The translations under genes and the position numbers were made by a program. From an uncultured Clostridia bacterium (GTDB lineage Bacteria > Bacillota > Clostridia > TANB77 > CAG-508), in the NCBI GenBank assembly GCA_947628395.1, contig CANQZP010000054.1, positions 1 through 8,970 on the forward strand: a DNA stretch of 8,970 nucleotides, in the 5' to 3' direction. The notes beneath the pieces are model-generated. The model saw nothing but the letters and a program-made list of their open reading frames with translations, was not told the origin of the DNA and did no database searches. Below are positions 1 through 6,523 of this stretch, piece by piece. Position 1 is the stretch's first letter; each line of letters opens with the position of its first letter.

Positions 1-84
1 TTGATGAACTATCTGATGCTCGATACATTTATGGGCAAAAAGGATGACAAGGCTCCTCAGGCTGGTGATGGTGCTGCCAAATAA
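1..84 (+). CDS. C-terminal end of an unidentified protein (partial)
   Basis: The reading frame is open from the first base and ends at TAA (82-84). It gives 27 residues ending in a lysine-, aspartate-, alanine- and glycine-rich hydrophilic tail (GKKDDKAPQAGDGAAK). The rest of the gene lies outside the window, so the function cannot be read. Base composition is about 44% GC (37 of 84), against roughly 28% in a stretch of the sortase gene I counted. Codons such as CTG, CTC, GGC and GCC are rare in the neighbouring genes. This suggests, as an inference, a gene of different origin, for example from an integrated element. A chance open frame cannot be excluded at this length, but the codon choice and the stop followed by a hairpin favour a real gene end. 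Confidence 0.5.
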   Translation: MMNYLMLDTFMGKKDDKAPQAGDGAAK

Positions 85-120
85 CTACAAAACAATCTAA
101 TAGTTTCTATCTCTAATCGG

Positions 121-147
121 TTCCCTCAAGGCATTGCCTTGGGGGAA
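121..147 (+). terminator. Stem-loop after the partial gene, possible terminator
   Basis: A 13-bp stem (121-133 pairing with 135-147, one G-T pair) has an almost absent loop. The arms are CCCTCAAGGCA and TGCCTTGGGGG plus flanking TT/AA. It lies 37 bp after the stop codon of the partial gene. The following TTTCTAAT is only a weak T-tract, so a terminator role is plausible but not secure. Confidence 0.4.
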
Positions 148-151
148 TTTC

Positions 152-188
152 TAATATAATAGGAAAGTTCTACTTTCCTATTATATTA
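152..188. repeat. Perfect 16-bp inverted repeat with 5-base loop
   Basis: TAATATAATAGGAAAG at 152-167 is matched exactly by its reverse complement at 173-188, around the loop TTCTA. It is followed by an A-run on the plus strand, so neither strand has the T-tract expected of a terminator right after the stem. Its role is unknown. Confidence 0.75.
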
Positions 189-201
189 AAAAATAACATT
201 G

Positions 202-231
202 CACAGAAAATTTACTTTGTAAATTTTCGTG
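202..231. repeat. Inverted repeat with 3-base loop
   Basis: GAAAATTTAC (206-215) and GTAAATTTTC (219-228) are perfect complements around TTT. The stem is lengthened by CAC/GTG (202-204 with 229-231) across a single bulged A at 205. No T-tract follows and no function is evident. Confidence 0.65.
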
Positions 232-299
232 TCAACAAATCTTTACGCTTCTTTGAGACCTTGAATTTAGATAGCAAACTTTAAGATGTAGAGAAAAGG

Positions 300-314
300 T
301 CTCGCGAAGCGAGA
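300..314. repeat. Short GC-rich hairpin TCTCGC-GAA-GCGAGA
   Basis: A six-base-pair stem (300-305 with 309-314) has a GAA triloop. It is the fourth tight hairpin in under 200 bp. No function is evident. Confidence 0.55.
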
Positions 315-321
315 TTTGTTC

Positions 322-360
322 ATAAAAAAAATAAGACTACTAAACTTTGAAGTTTAATAG
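322..360 (-). terminator. Rho-independent terminator of the DUF4364 gene
   Basis: Read on the minus strand, an 11-bp stem with one mismatch (360-350 with 347-337, CTATTAAACTT and AAGTTTAGTAG, loop CA) is followed at once by TCTTATTTTTTTTATG. The stem begins about 30 bases after the stop codon of the leftward DUF4364 gene. Stem plus T-tract in the right place and orientation is the textbook intrinsic terminator layout. Confidence 0.7.
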
Positions 361-389
361 CCCTAATTTCTCTGATATGTACGAATTTT

Positions 390-920
390 TTATTCTGTTA
401 TTATTTCTAATATTTTTGGATATATTGTTTCTGCGTTGTTGTTCCAGTTATCTACTATTTTTTTTGCTTGTTCTTTTGAACCAGCAAATGTTTGTATTTC
501 AAATATTGTATTGTTATTTTCAACTATTTTGCATTTTACAATGAAATGATTCTCATCAGTTGGGGTATAATCTGCTGAGATTGAAAATTTGTCTTCTATT
601 TCTTCTAAATTTTCTTTTAAATTGTTATCAACTTTTAGGGTTAAGATTCCAGGTATCATGTCTGATGTAAGTTCTATAGCACGTTTCCCTTCTGGTGTTA
701 TAGAATATAAGTGTTCATCTTCTTTTTCATATTCTATTACATAGTTATTTTCAATTAAATCTAATAAAAATTGTTGAAAATAGAAATAATTTAGTTCTGT
801 AATAGACACTATTAGTTCTAATAAAGCTTTTTGGCTTATAGGCTTCCCAACTTTATTTAATATATATAATACTAAAAGTTTATTTTCTGCTAAAGTAGAA
901 TTATCCTCTGCAAGTTTCAT
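390..920 (-). CDS. DUF4364 family winged-helix protein
   Basis: This 176-residue protein is recognised as DUF4364, a family common in Clostridia and thought from its fold to be a transcription regulator; its target is not known. Roughly residues 12-80 look like a winged helix. Helices around LLVLYILNKVGKPISQKALLELI and FYFQQFLLDLIENNYVIEY are followed by a wing and YSITPEGKRAIEL, typical of helix-turn-helix proteins of the PadR/MarR-like fold. Residues 95-176 form a second, mixed alpha/beta domain (SISADY, FIVKCKIVE) ending in an acidic helix. The start at 918-920 is preceded by AAAGG about 11 bases upstream, a slightly long spacing. It is transcribed alone, away from the sortase, with an extended -10 promoter upstream and a terminator downstream. 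Length is normal for the family. Whether it controls any gene in the window cannot be told from sequence. Confidence 0.85.
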   Translation of the reverse strand: MKLAEDNSTLAENKLLVLYILNKVGKPISQKALLELIVSITELNYFYFQQFLLDLIENNYVIEYEKEDEHLYSITPEGKRAIELTSDMIPGILTLKVDNNLKENLEEIEDKFSISADYTPTDENHFIVKCKIVENNNTIFEIQTFAGSKEQAKKIVDNWNNNAETIYPKILEIITE

Positions 921-956
921 AAAGCATACAACCTTTCTTAATAAAATATTAGAAAA

Positions 957-965
957 ATTATATCA
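957..965 (-). promoter_or_regulatory. Extended -10 promoter for the DUF4364 gene
   Basis: On the minus strand the sequence reads TGATATAAT, a perfect -10 (957-962) with the TGn extension (963-965). No good -35 sits at the right distance; a TTGAAA lies only 7 bases upstream. Transcription would begin near 950 and give a leader of about 30 bases. Confidence 0.5.
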
Positions 966-1152
966 TAGTTTTCAATAAAAAAATAGAGGGTAAATGTAAT
1001 TTCTTGAAAAAAGTGTCGAAATTGGTAGATGAAAAAAGCTTTACAAATGGGGAAAAATGTTTTAATATAAAAATAGAAATTGCAATTTTTTTCAAAAAAT
1101 TTTTATTCATGAAAGTCAATTATTTTAGATTGATATTTAAAAACTTAAACAC

Positions 1153-1308
1153 TGATTTTGATTTAGTGTAATAGTTTTCAAAATGTATTTTTTTCTTTAT
1201 AATTATAATCTTAAAAATAGTGTAATAAAATTTATATTCTTTTAGTTATTTTTTGTATCAAAATTTTTGTATTAGATTCAATCTGATTATTACACTAAAT
1301 CCAAATGA
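1153..1308. repeat. Long-spaced inverted repeat with three TAGTGTAATA motifs
   Basis: The 21 bases at 1153-1173 match the reverse complement of 1288-1308 at 19 positions, with an exact core GATTTAGTGTAATA. A third, shorter copy TAGTGTAATA lies at 1218-1227 in the same direction as the first. The outer span is 156 bp and ends about 20 bp before the sortase start. This could be a set of operator sites around the promoter of the sortase unit. It could also be the ends of a tiny transposon-like element, but I see no flanking target duplication and no transposase. Confidence 0.55.
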
Positions 1309-1321
1309 AGTAATAAAAAGT

Positions 1322-1333
1322 AAAAAGAGGTGA
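1322..1333 (+). promoter_or_regulatory. Ribosome binding site overlapping the sortase start
   Basis: AAAAAGAGGTGA closely matches the anti-Shine-Dalgarno partner AGGAGGTGA. The start codon it should serve would lie near 1336-1342, but the in-frame codons there are GCT, TTT and GTA. The TTG at 1340 is out of frame and is followed by TAA. The GTG at 1330 is inside the motif itself, so the true initiation site is uncertain. Confidence 0.5.
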
Positions 1334-1869
1334 GAGCTTTTGTAAATCTTAAAAAAAATATAGTATTTATAGTAATTATAATTTTGATATTTGAAAATGT
1401 TACATATATTTGTTTAAACAGGAAAAAACTTAATGTTTTACATGAAGCTATAAAAGAGGAAGTTATAGCTCAAAAAGAAGAACATTATATCAATTATGGT
1501 TGGAAATTAGAGATACCTGAAATAAATTTATTAGCAGATATTGAAGATGGAACTACTGATGAAATTTTAAATAGAAATATAGGACATTTTGAAATGACTG
1601 GATATTCTCAAGGAAATATTGCTTTAGCAGCTCATAATAGAGGATATAGAGTAAATTATTTTTCTAATTTAAAAGATTTAGAAATTGGAGATGAAATTAT
1701 TTATTATTATAATGAATTTAAAAAAGTTTTTATACTTTCAGAAATGAAAATTATTAAAGATACAGATGTAGAAGTTTTAGATGACACAGATGAGAATATT
1801 ATTACACTTATTACTTGTGTAGAAAATATGCCAGAATACAGAAGATGTATAGTGGGAAAGGTTAATTAA
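1330..1869 (+). CDS. Class D-like sortase
   Basis: Sortases are membrane-anchored cysteine transpeptidases that cut LPXTG-type signals and link surface proteins to the cell wall or to one another. In this 179-residue protein an N-terminal membrane segment (about residues 10-29) is followed by a linker helix and the sortase barrel. The catalytic His102 lies in ALAAHNRG, Cys163 in TLITCVEN, and the arginine at 171 or 172 in EYRRCIV. The spacing RCIV favours Arg172. Size and the TLITC motif fit small class D-type clostridial sortases better than class A or B; this class call is from pattern only. The gene is 15 bp ahead of a thioester/SpaA surface protein ending in LPKTG, the natural substrate candidate. 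The start is odd. The only usable start codon in frame is GTG at 1330-1332, which overlaps the Shine-Dalgarno-like AAAGAGGTGA. The catalytic domain is intact whichever start is used. Confidence 0.85.
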   Translation: MRAFVNLKKNIVFIVIIILIFENVTYICLNRKKLNVLHEAIKEEVIAQKEEHYINYGWKLEIPEINLLADIEDGTTDEILNRNIGHFEMTGYSQGNIALAAHNRGYRVNYFSNLKDLEIGDEIIYYYNEFKKVFILSEMKIIKDTDVEVLDDTDENIITLITCVENMPEYRRCIVGKVN

Positions 1870-1884
1870 TGAAAGGATGGAGAA

Positions 1885-3138
1885 ATGAAAGTATTAAAAA
1901 AATTAATAATGATTAGTTTGGTAGTTATAATGTTAATAAATATAGGGAAGGTAGAGGCTAGTTTTAAAATTAATAGAGCTGATTTGTATTCAAAAGGAAC
2001 ATGCCAAGAGTTATTGATTGATACTACTATAAATGCTCCTGTTATTGTTACTAAAGTATTTTATAATGATGGGACAGGAGAATACCCAGCATACTGTTTA
2101 AATAAAGAATTAGATGGAGTAGGACAAGTTTCGGGTTATGGTGTAACTGTTGATGAAGCTGTTTCAAATGTAAGTATATGGAGAGCAATAACAAATGGTT
2201 ATCCTTATAAAAGTTTTGCAGAATTAGGTGTTGCAAATGAAGATGAAGCATATACTGCAACAAAACAAGCAGTTTATTCAATTATTTATGGTTATGAAGT
2301 AAATGATAATTCTAAATATATGGCAATAGGAGAAGCTGGGACAAGAACGCTAAATGCACTTAGACAAATTGTAAATAATGCTAGAGGAAATAGTAATTCA
2401 AAGCCTAGTTCTAACTTAAAAATAAATGAAAAAAATAGTTTATGGGAAATTGATAAAATAGATTCTAATTATATTAGTAAAGAATTTTCTGTATCAGCAG
2501 AAGCTGAAATTAAAAATTATGAAATAAAAATTTCTGGAGAATTATTAGAAGGGACAAAAGTAGTAGATACTAATAATAAAGAAAAAAGTGTTTTTAGTCC
2601 TAACGAAAATTTTAAAATATTAATTCCTATAAAAAATCTAGAGAAAAGTGGAGAAATAAATATTTCTGTAAATGGAGAAGTTGCGACTAGACCTATATTA
2701 TATGGAAATTCAAACAATCCGGCAACTCAAGATTATGCTTTAGCAGCAGATAGATTTGAGGTAGGAGATGGTATTTTAGGTGTTAAATATAATAAAAATA
2801 CAAGTAGATTGATAATTAAAAAACAAGAAACAGATACAGAAAATAAGTTAGCTGGTGCAGAGTTTACTATTTATGATAGTAATATGAATGTCATTTATGA
2901 AGGAATAAAAGTAAATGATGATGGAATTGGTATTATTGAAGGAATTTTGCCTGGAAATTATTTTATTGAAGAAACAAAAGCCCCAAATGGGTATAAGAGA
3001 TATGAAGGTAAAATTGATTTTTCAGTGGGTTTAAATGAAGAGGTAACTTTAGTTATAAAAAATTCAAAAGAAACTACTATAGAAAAAGAAATTTCATCTA
3101 AAAAAGAATTAGTAAAACTTCCTAAAACAGGAATGTAA
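1885..3138 (+). CDS. Secreted thioester- and SpaA-domain surface protein with truncated LPKTG signal
   Basis: This 417-residue protein is exported and probably adhesive. A signal peptide (KKLIMISLVVIMLINIGKVEA, cut near residue 25) leads into a Cys-Gln thioester domain. Cys71 in AYCLNKE and Gln128 in TKQAVYSI are the likely bond partners, by which such domains bind host surface amines covalently. Residues about 183-300 form a linking beta domain containing TQDYALAADRFE. A SpaA-type domain (about 308-394) follows, with Lys312/313, Glu363 in IEETKAP and Asn393 in VIKNS as the likely internal isopeptide triad. LPKTG lies at 412-416, but the protein stops after Met417. The hydrophobic segment and positive tail needed to hold a sortase substrate in the membrane are missing, and no other frame downstream supplies them. 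The gene is preceded by AAAGGATGGAG and belongs to one unit with the sortase. Confidence 0.85.
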   Translation: MKVLKKLIMISLVVIMLINIGKVEASFKINRADLYSKGTCQELLIDTTINAPVIVTKVFYNDGTGEYPAYCLNKELDGVGQVSGYGVTVDEAVSNVSIWRAITNGYPYKSFAELGVANEDEAYTATKQAVYSIIYGYEVNDNSKYMAIGEAGTRTLNALRQIVNNARGNSNSKPSSNLKINEKNSLWEIDKIDSNYISKEFSVSAEAEIKNYEIKISGELLEGTKVVDTNNKEKSVFSPNENFKILIPIKNLEKSGEINISVNGEVATRPILYGNSNNPATQDYALAADRFEVGDGILGVKYNKNTSRLIIKKQETDTENKLAGAEFTIYDSNMNVIYEGIKVNDDGIGIIEGILPGNYFIEETKAPNGYKRYEGKIDFSVGLNEEVTLVIKNSKETTIEKEISSKKELVKLPKTGM

Positions 3139-3149
3139 GTAATATAGAT

Positions 3150-3168
3150 ATTAAGATTTTTTCTTAAT
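3150..3168. repeat. Small inverted repeat after the surface protein gene
   Basis: ATTAAGA and TCTTAAT (3150-3156 and 3162-3168) pair around a five-T loop. It lies between the adhesin stop and the larger convergent stem-loop and may add to termination in either direction. Confidence 0.4.
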
Positions 3169-3173
3169 GAATT

Positions 3174-3205
3174 AGAGGTAGCTATGAAAACTTATAGCCA
3201 CCTCT
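3174..3205. terminator. Stem-loop between convergent genes, probable bidirectional terminator
   Basis: AGAGGTAGCTAT (3174-3185) pairs with ATAGCCACCTCT (3194-3205) with one mismatch and an eight-base loop. It sits between the rightward surface protein gene and the leftward 79-residue gene, where a shared terminator is expected. Neither side has a long T-run, so its strength is uncertain. Confidence 0.5.
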
Positions 3206-3221
3206 AAAGCTTTTAAAGGAT

Positions 3222-3461
3222 TTACTTCCCTAATGGGAGAAATATAACGCTTTTTGGGTGCCTATCTGGAAATGCTTGTTCTACTCCCAGTTCACTCAGA
3301 GTAGTTGCGCCGACTCTTCGACTCGAAAATTTTTCAAAAGCTTCTTTATTAGAGAAGCAAAAGTTTCCATCGTCGATGTCTGTAAGAATTTCTTTTAGTG
3401 GCTTTGGTAAGATCCCAAAAGCGCGAATTTCCAATGATCTGTTGTTTAAATCCTTTTCCAT
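3222..3461 (-). CDS. Unrecognised 79-residue soluble protein
   Basis: I do not recognise this family. The protein is small and mixed in charge, with no membrane segment or signal peptide and one cysteine (in DGNFCFSN). The first half is probably helical (PLKEILTDID, NKEAFEKFSS). The second half holds SRRVGATTLSELGVEQAF and ends in a hydrophobic stretch, VIFLPLGK. The gene looks real. AGGAGG (3469-3474) lies seven bases before the ATG, and a near-consensus promoter lies just upstream. GC is about 39% over 3241-3420 (70 of 180 counted), well above the neighbours, which suggests acquisition from another genome. It follows pflA on the same strand and could also be reached by read-through from the pfl operon. 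It lacks the RVSGYAV glycyl-radical motif, so it is not a GrcA-type spare part for PflB. Function unknown. Confidence 0.65.
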   Translation of the reverse strand: MEKDLNNRSLEIRAFGILPKPLKEILTDIDDGNFCFSNKEAFEKFSSRRVGATTLSELGVEQAFPDRHPKSVIFLPLGK

Positions 3462-3506
3462 GTCTGTACCTCCTAAAGTAAAAAATATAAATAGTTACAT
3501 AAATAT

Positions 3507-3535
3507 ATTATAACATATAATTTTAAGTTTTTCAA
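3507..3535 (-). promoter_or_regulatory. Near-consensus sigma-A promoter for the 79-residue gene
   Basis: On the minus strand TTGAAA (3530-3535) is followed after 17 bases by TATAAT (3507-3512). One base differs from the ideal hexamers, and spacing is optimal. The -35 box overlaps the last codons and TGA stop of pflA (3532-3534). Transcription would start near 3500, giving a leader of about 40 bases. Confidence 0.75.
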
Positions 3536-4251
3536 ATTTTTAGGATATTTTTTGCTTTTTGTATATCTTCTTCAGTTGCAGGAAGTATATCTTTTAATGG
3601 GTATTCATATCCTAAGTTAGTCCATTTGAATTTACCCATATCATGATAAGGAAGAAGTTCTACTTTTTCAATATTTTTTAAAGTAGAAATAAAATCTTTT
3701 AATTTTAACAAATCGTTTTCATCGTCTGTTATAGTAGGAATTAATACTTGACGAATCCAGGCAGGAATATTATTTTCAGATAAATATTTAGCAAAATCCA
3801 AAGTATCTTTGTTTGATTTTCCTGTTAAATCAATACATTTTTCATTATCAATATGTTTAATATCTAGTAATACTAAATCAGTATATTTTAAAAGCTCTTT
3901 TATATTGTCATTTATAGGTAAACTGCCAGATGTATCTAAAGCGGTATGAATTCCTATAGATTTTAATTTTTTAAATAAAGATGTTACGAATTTTACTTGA
4001 AGGAGAGGTTCACCTCCAGATACTGTAACTCCACCGCCAGATAAGTTTATATAAGATTTATATTTTTTAATTTGATTTACTAATTCATCTACAGTTTTTT
4101 CGTTACCAGATTTTGTATCCCATGTATCTCTATTATGGCAATATTTGCAATGAAGATGGCATCCCTGAAGAAATACTACAAATCTTATTCCTGGTCCATC
4201 TACAGTTCCTAGAGTTTCTATAGAGTGAATTCTTCCTATATTATCGTCCAT
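3532..4251 (-). CDS. pflA: Pyruvate formate-lyase-activating enzyme
   Basis: This radical SAM enzyme uses a [4Fe-4S] cluster and S-adenosylmethionine to place the glycyl radical on PflB in the cytoplasm, under anaerobic conditions. In this 239-residue protein the cluster motif CHLHCKYC has Cys31, Cys35 and Cys38 with the classic CxxxCxxC spacing, followed by HNRDTWD. The SAM-contacting GGEP is at 79-82, inside GGGVTVSGGEPLLQ. The N-terminal TLGTVDGPGIRFVVFLQGC and the DLVLLDIKH strand are family hallmarks. Length is normal (E. coli PflA is about 246). It starts at ATG 4249-4251 with AAGGAG (4258-4263) six bases upstream and lies 22 bp after pflB, so the two are co-transcribed from the promoter upstream of pflB. 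No key residue is missing. Confidence 0.96.
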   Translation of the reverse strand: MDDNIGRIHSIETLGTVDGPGIRFVVFLQGCHLHCKYCHNRDTWDTKSGNEKTVDELVNQIKKYKSYINLSGGGVTVSGGEPLLQVKFVTSLFKKLKSIGIHTALDTSGSLPINDNIKELLKYTDLVLLDIKHIDNEKCIDLTGKSNKDTLDFAKYLSENNIPAWIRQVLIPTITDDENDLLKLKDFISTLKNIEKVELLPYHDMGKFKWTNLGYEYPLKDILPATEEDIQKAKNILKI

Positions 4252-4273
4252 ATAGTTCTCCTTTTAAGAAGTT

Positions 4274-6508
4274 TTAAATTGATTCATGAATTGTTCTATT
4301 TATAACATCTAATTGTTGTTCACGTGTAAGTTTTACAAAATTAACAGCATATCCAGATACTCTAATTGTAAGTTGAGGATATTTTTCAGGATGATCCATA
4401 GCATCTAAAAGTAAGCTTCTATCAAATACATTTACATTTATATGGTGACTAAGTTGTGCAAAATATCCATCTAAAAGAGATGTTAAGTTATTAACTCTTT
4501 CAGTTTCTGTTTTTCCAAGTGCTGATGGAATTATTGCGAAAGTATAAGATATTCCGTCTTCTGCGTGTTTATATGGTAGTTTTGCCATAGTATTTAAAAC
4601 TGCTAATGCTCCAGATGTGTCTCTTCCATGTAAAGGGTTTGCTCCTGGTCCAAAAGGTTCTCCAGACTTTCTACCATCTGGTGTATTACCTGTACTTTTA
4701 CCATATACTACATTTGATGTTATTGTTAATATTGACATGGTTGGTTTTGAATTTCTATAAGTTTTTTGTTTTCTTAATTTATTCATGAATTTTTTTGTAA
4801 TTTCAACAGCTATTTGGTCGACTCTATCATCATCATTTCCGTACTTAGGAAAATCGCCTTCTACTTCATAATCAGTAGCTAAACCTGTTTCATCACGAAT
4901 TACTTTTACTTTAGCATATTTTATTGCAGATAAAGAGTCTGTAACTACTGATAATCCTGCAATTCCACACGCCATTGTTCTTACTATTTCTTTATCATGC
5001 AAAGCCATTTCTAAACTTTCATAAGCATATTTATCATGCATATAGTGAATTATATTTAATGCATTAATATATACTCTTGCAACCCATTCCATAATATTAT
5101 CAAATTTTTGCATAACTTCATCGTAATCTAAATATTCTGAAGTTATAGGTTCAAATCTAGGTGTAACTTGCTTTCCAGTAAGTTCATCTCTACCACCATT
5201 TATTGCATAAAGAAGTGATTTTGCTAAATTACATCTTGCACCGAAAAATTGCATTTGTCTTCCAATTTTCATTGCAGAAACGCAACAAGCTATTCCATAA
5301 TCATCTCCCCAGTATTCTCTCATTAAATCATCGTTTTCATATTGAATTGAACTTGTTTCAATAGAAAGTTTTGTACAGAAGTTTTTAAATCCTTTTGGAA
5401 GATTAAGTGACCATAAAACTGTTAAATTTGGCTCTGGAGCAGGGCCTAGTGTATTTAGTGTATGCAATACTCTAAAAGAGTTTTTTGTAACTAAGGTCCT
5501 TCCGTCAATTCCCATTCCACCAATAGATTCTGTAACCCAAACAGGGTCTCCACTGAATAATTCATCATATTCAGGAGTTCTTAGGAATCTAACTAATCTT
5601 AATTTCATGATAAAGTGGTCAACAATCTCCTGTGCTTCTTGTTCAGTAATTTTTCCTTCTTTTAAATCTCTTTCAAAATATATATCTAAGAAAGTAGTTG
5701 TTCTTCCAAGACTCATAGCAGCTCCATTTTGTTGTTTTATAGCTCCTAAATAACCAAAATATGTCCATTGAACTGCTTCTTTTGCGTTTTTGGCTGGCTT
5801 AGAAATATCAAATCCATATTTTTGTGCCATAACTTTTAATTGTTCTAATGCGTCTATTTGGTCATGAATTTCTTCTCTGTCTCTTATTATATCTTCAGTA
5901 ATATCGTTTGCTATTGTACTACTAAATTGTTCTTTTTTATCTTCTATTAATCTATCTACACCGTATAGCGCAACTCGTCTATAATCTCCTATAATTCTTC
6001 CTCTTCCATATCCGTCAGGAAGTCCAGTAATTATATGTGAGCTTCTTGCAGCTCTAATTTCTGGAGTGTAGGCTGTAAAAACTCCATCATTGTGTGTTCT
6101 TCTATAATTGTGATAAATGTCTTCTATTTTGTCTGAAACCTTTTGACCATAAGCTTCACATGATTTTTCTACAATACGAATACCACCGTTTGGCATTATT
6201 GCTCTTTTTAAAGGTTCATCTGTTTGAAGACCTACAATTTTTTCTAAATCTTTTTCTATATATCCAGGTTCATGGCTAGTAATTGTAGATGCAATATCAT
6301 TAGATATTGCTAAAACTCCGCCATTTTCTTTTTCTTTTTTATATAATTCTAATACTTTATTCCATAATTTTTTTGTATTTTCAGTTGCTTCTGATAAGAA
6401 GCTAGAGTCTCCTTCATAAGGTGTATAATTTTTTTGAATAAAGTCTCTGACATTTATTTCGTTTTCCCAATCTCCTGAATTAAAACCGTTCCATTCTTCA
6501 AATTTCAT
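4274..6508 (-). CDS. pflB: Formate C-acetyltransferase (pyruvate formate-lyase)
   Basis: This enzyme converts pyruvate and CoA to acetyl-CoA and formate, the oxygen-sensitive glycyl-radical route of mixed-acid fermentation. I place the start at ATG 6506-6508, giving 744 residues, a normal family length. AGGAGG (6518-6523) lies nine bases upstream, and MKFEEWNGFNSGDW matches the usual N-terminus. The catalytic pair Cys408-Cys409 is in GIACCVSAM. The radical-bearing Gly719 is in RVSGYAVNFVKL near the C-terminus. SGEPFGPGANPLHGRD and GMGIDGRTLVTKNSFR are also typical. An in-frame upstream ATG at 6566-6568 would add 20 residues but lacks a ribosome site. pflA follows 22 bp downstream. I see no truncation or frameshift. 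Confidence 0.97.
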   Translation of the reverse strand: MKFEEWNGFNSGDWENEINVRDFIQKNYTPYEGDSSFLSEATENTKKLWNKVLELYKKEKENGGVLAISNDIASTITSHEPGYIEKDLEKIVGLQTDEPLKRAIMPNGGIRIVEKSCEAYGQKVSDKIEDIYHNYRRTHNDGVFTAYTPEIRAARSSHIITGLPDGYGRGRIIGDYRRVALYGVDRLIEDKKEQFSSTIANDITEDIIRDREEIHDQIDALEQLKVMAQKYGFDISKPAKNAKEAVQWTYFGYLGAIKQQNGAAMSLGRTTTFLDIYFERDLKEGKITEQEAQEIVDHFIMKLRLVRFLRTPEYDELFSGDPVWVTESIGGMGIDGRTLVTKNSFRVLHTLNTLGPAPEPNLTVLWSLNLPKGFKNFCTKLSIETSSIQYENDDLMREYWGDDYGIACCVSAMKIGRQMQFFGARCNLAKSLLYAINGGRDELTGKQVTPRFEPITSEYLDYDEVMQKFDNIMEWVARVYINALNIIHYMHDKYAYESLEMALHDKEIVRTMACGIAGLSVVTDSLSAIKYAKVKVIRDETGLATDYEVEGDFPKYGNDDDRVDQIAVEITKKFMNKLRKQKTYRNSKPTMSILTITSNVVYGKSTGNTPDGRKSGEPFGPGANPLHGRDTSGALAVLNTMAKLPYKHAEDGISYTFAIIPSALGKTETERVNNLTSLLDGYFAQLSHHINVNVFDRSLLLDAMDHPEKYPQLTIRVSGYAVNFVKLTREQQLDVINRTIHESI

Positions 6509-6517
6509 GAAAAAATA

Positions 6518-6523
6518 CCTCCT
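6518..6523 (-). promoter_or_regulatory. Shine-Dalgarno site fixing the pflB start
   Basis: A perfect AGGAGG on the minus strand sits nine bases before ATG 6506-6508 and downstream of the alternative ATG at 6566-6568. It decides the start in favour of the 744-residue protein. Confidence 0.8.

Larger units (their letters stand above)
921..1329. other. AT-rich non-coding stretch between DUF4364 and sortase genes
   Basis: No reading frame of useful size is present on either strand; the longest ATG frame I followed from 1029 gives 13 residues. The stretch holds the DUF4364 promoter at its left end and an inverted repeat with three TAGTGTAATA copies in its right half. Two overlapping TATAAT-like boxes at 1198-1203 and 1204-1209 could serve the sortase unit, but neither has a convincing -35. 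I see no recognisable riboswitch fold. Confidence 0.6.

Noticed and set aside
347..544. 65-residue plus-strand frame antisense to the DUF4364 gene
   Set aside because: It lies opposite a recognised gene, starts inside that gene's terminator hairpin, and is a leucine/phenylalanine-rich frame as expected from the complement of AT-rich coding DNA.
1153..1308. Firm call of a MITE
   Set aside because: The inverted ends fit, but there is no visible target-site duplication and no second copy in the window, so it is left as an inverted repeat of unknown role.
1204..1329. Riboswitch upstream of the sortase, for example of the c-di-GMP type that often controls adhesins
   Set aside because: The region is nearly all A and T and lacks the conserved GC-containing motifs of known riboswitch classes.
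2051..2281. 76-residue minus-strand frame inside the surface protein gene
   Set aside because: It is a leucine- and histidine-rich shadow of the thioester domain coding strand.
3222..3461. 79-residue gene as a GrcA-like spare glycyl-radical domain for PflB
   Set aside because: It has no RVSGYAV motif and no resemblance to the PflB C-terminus.
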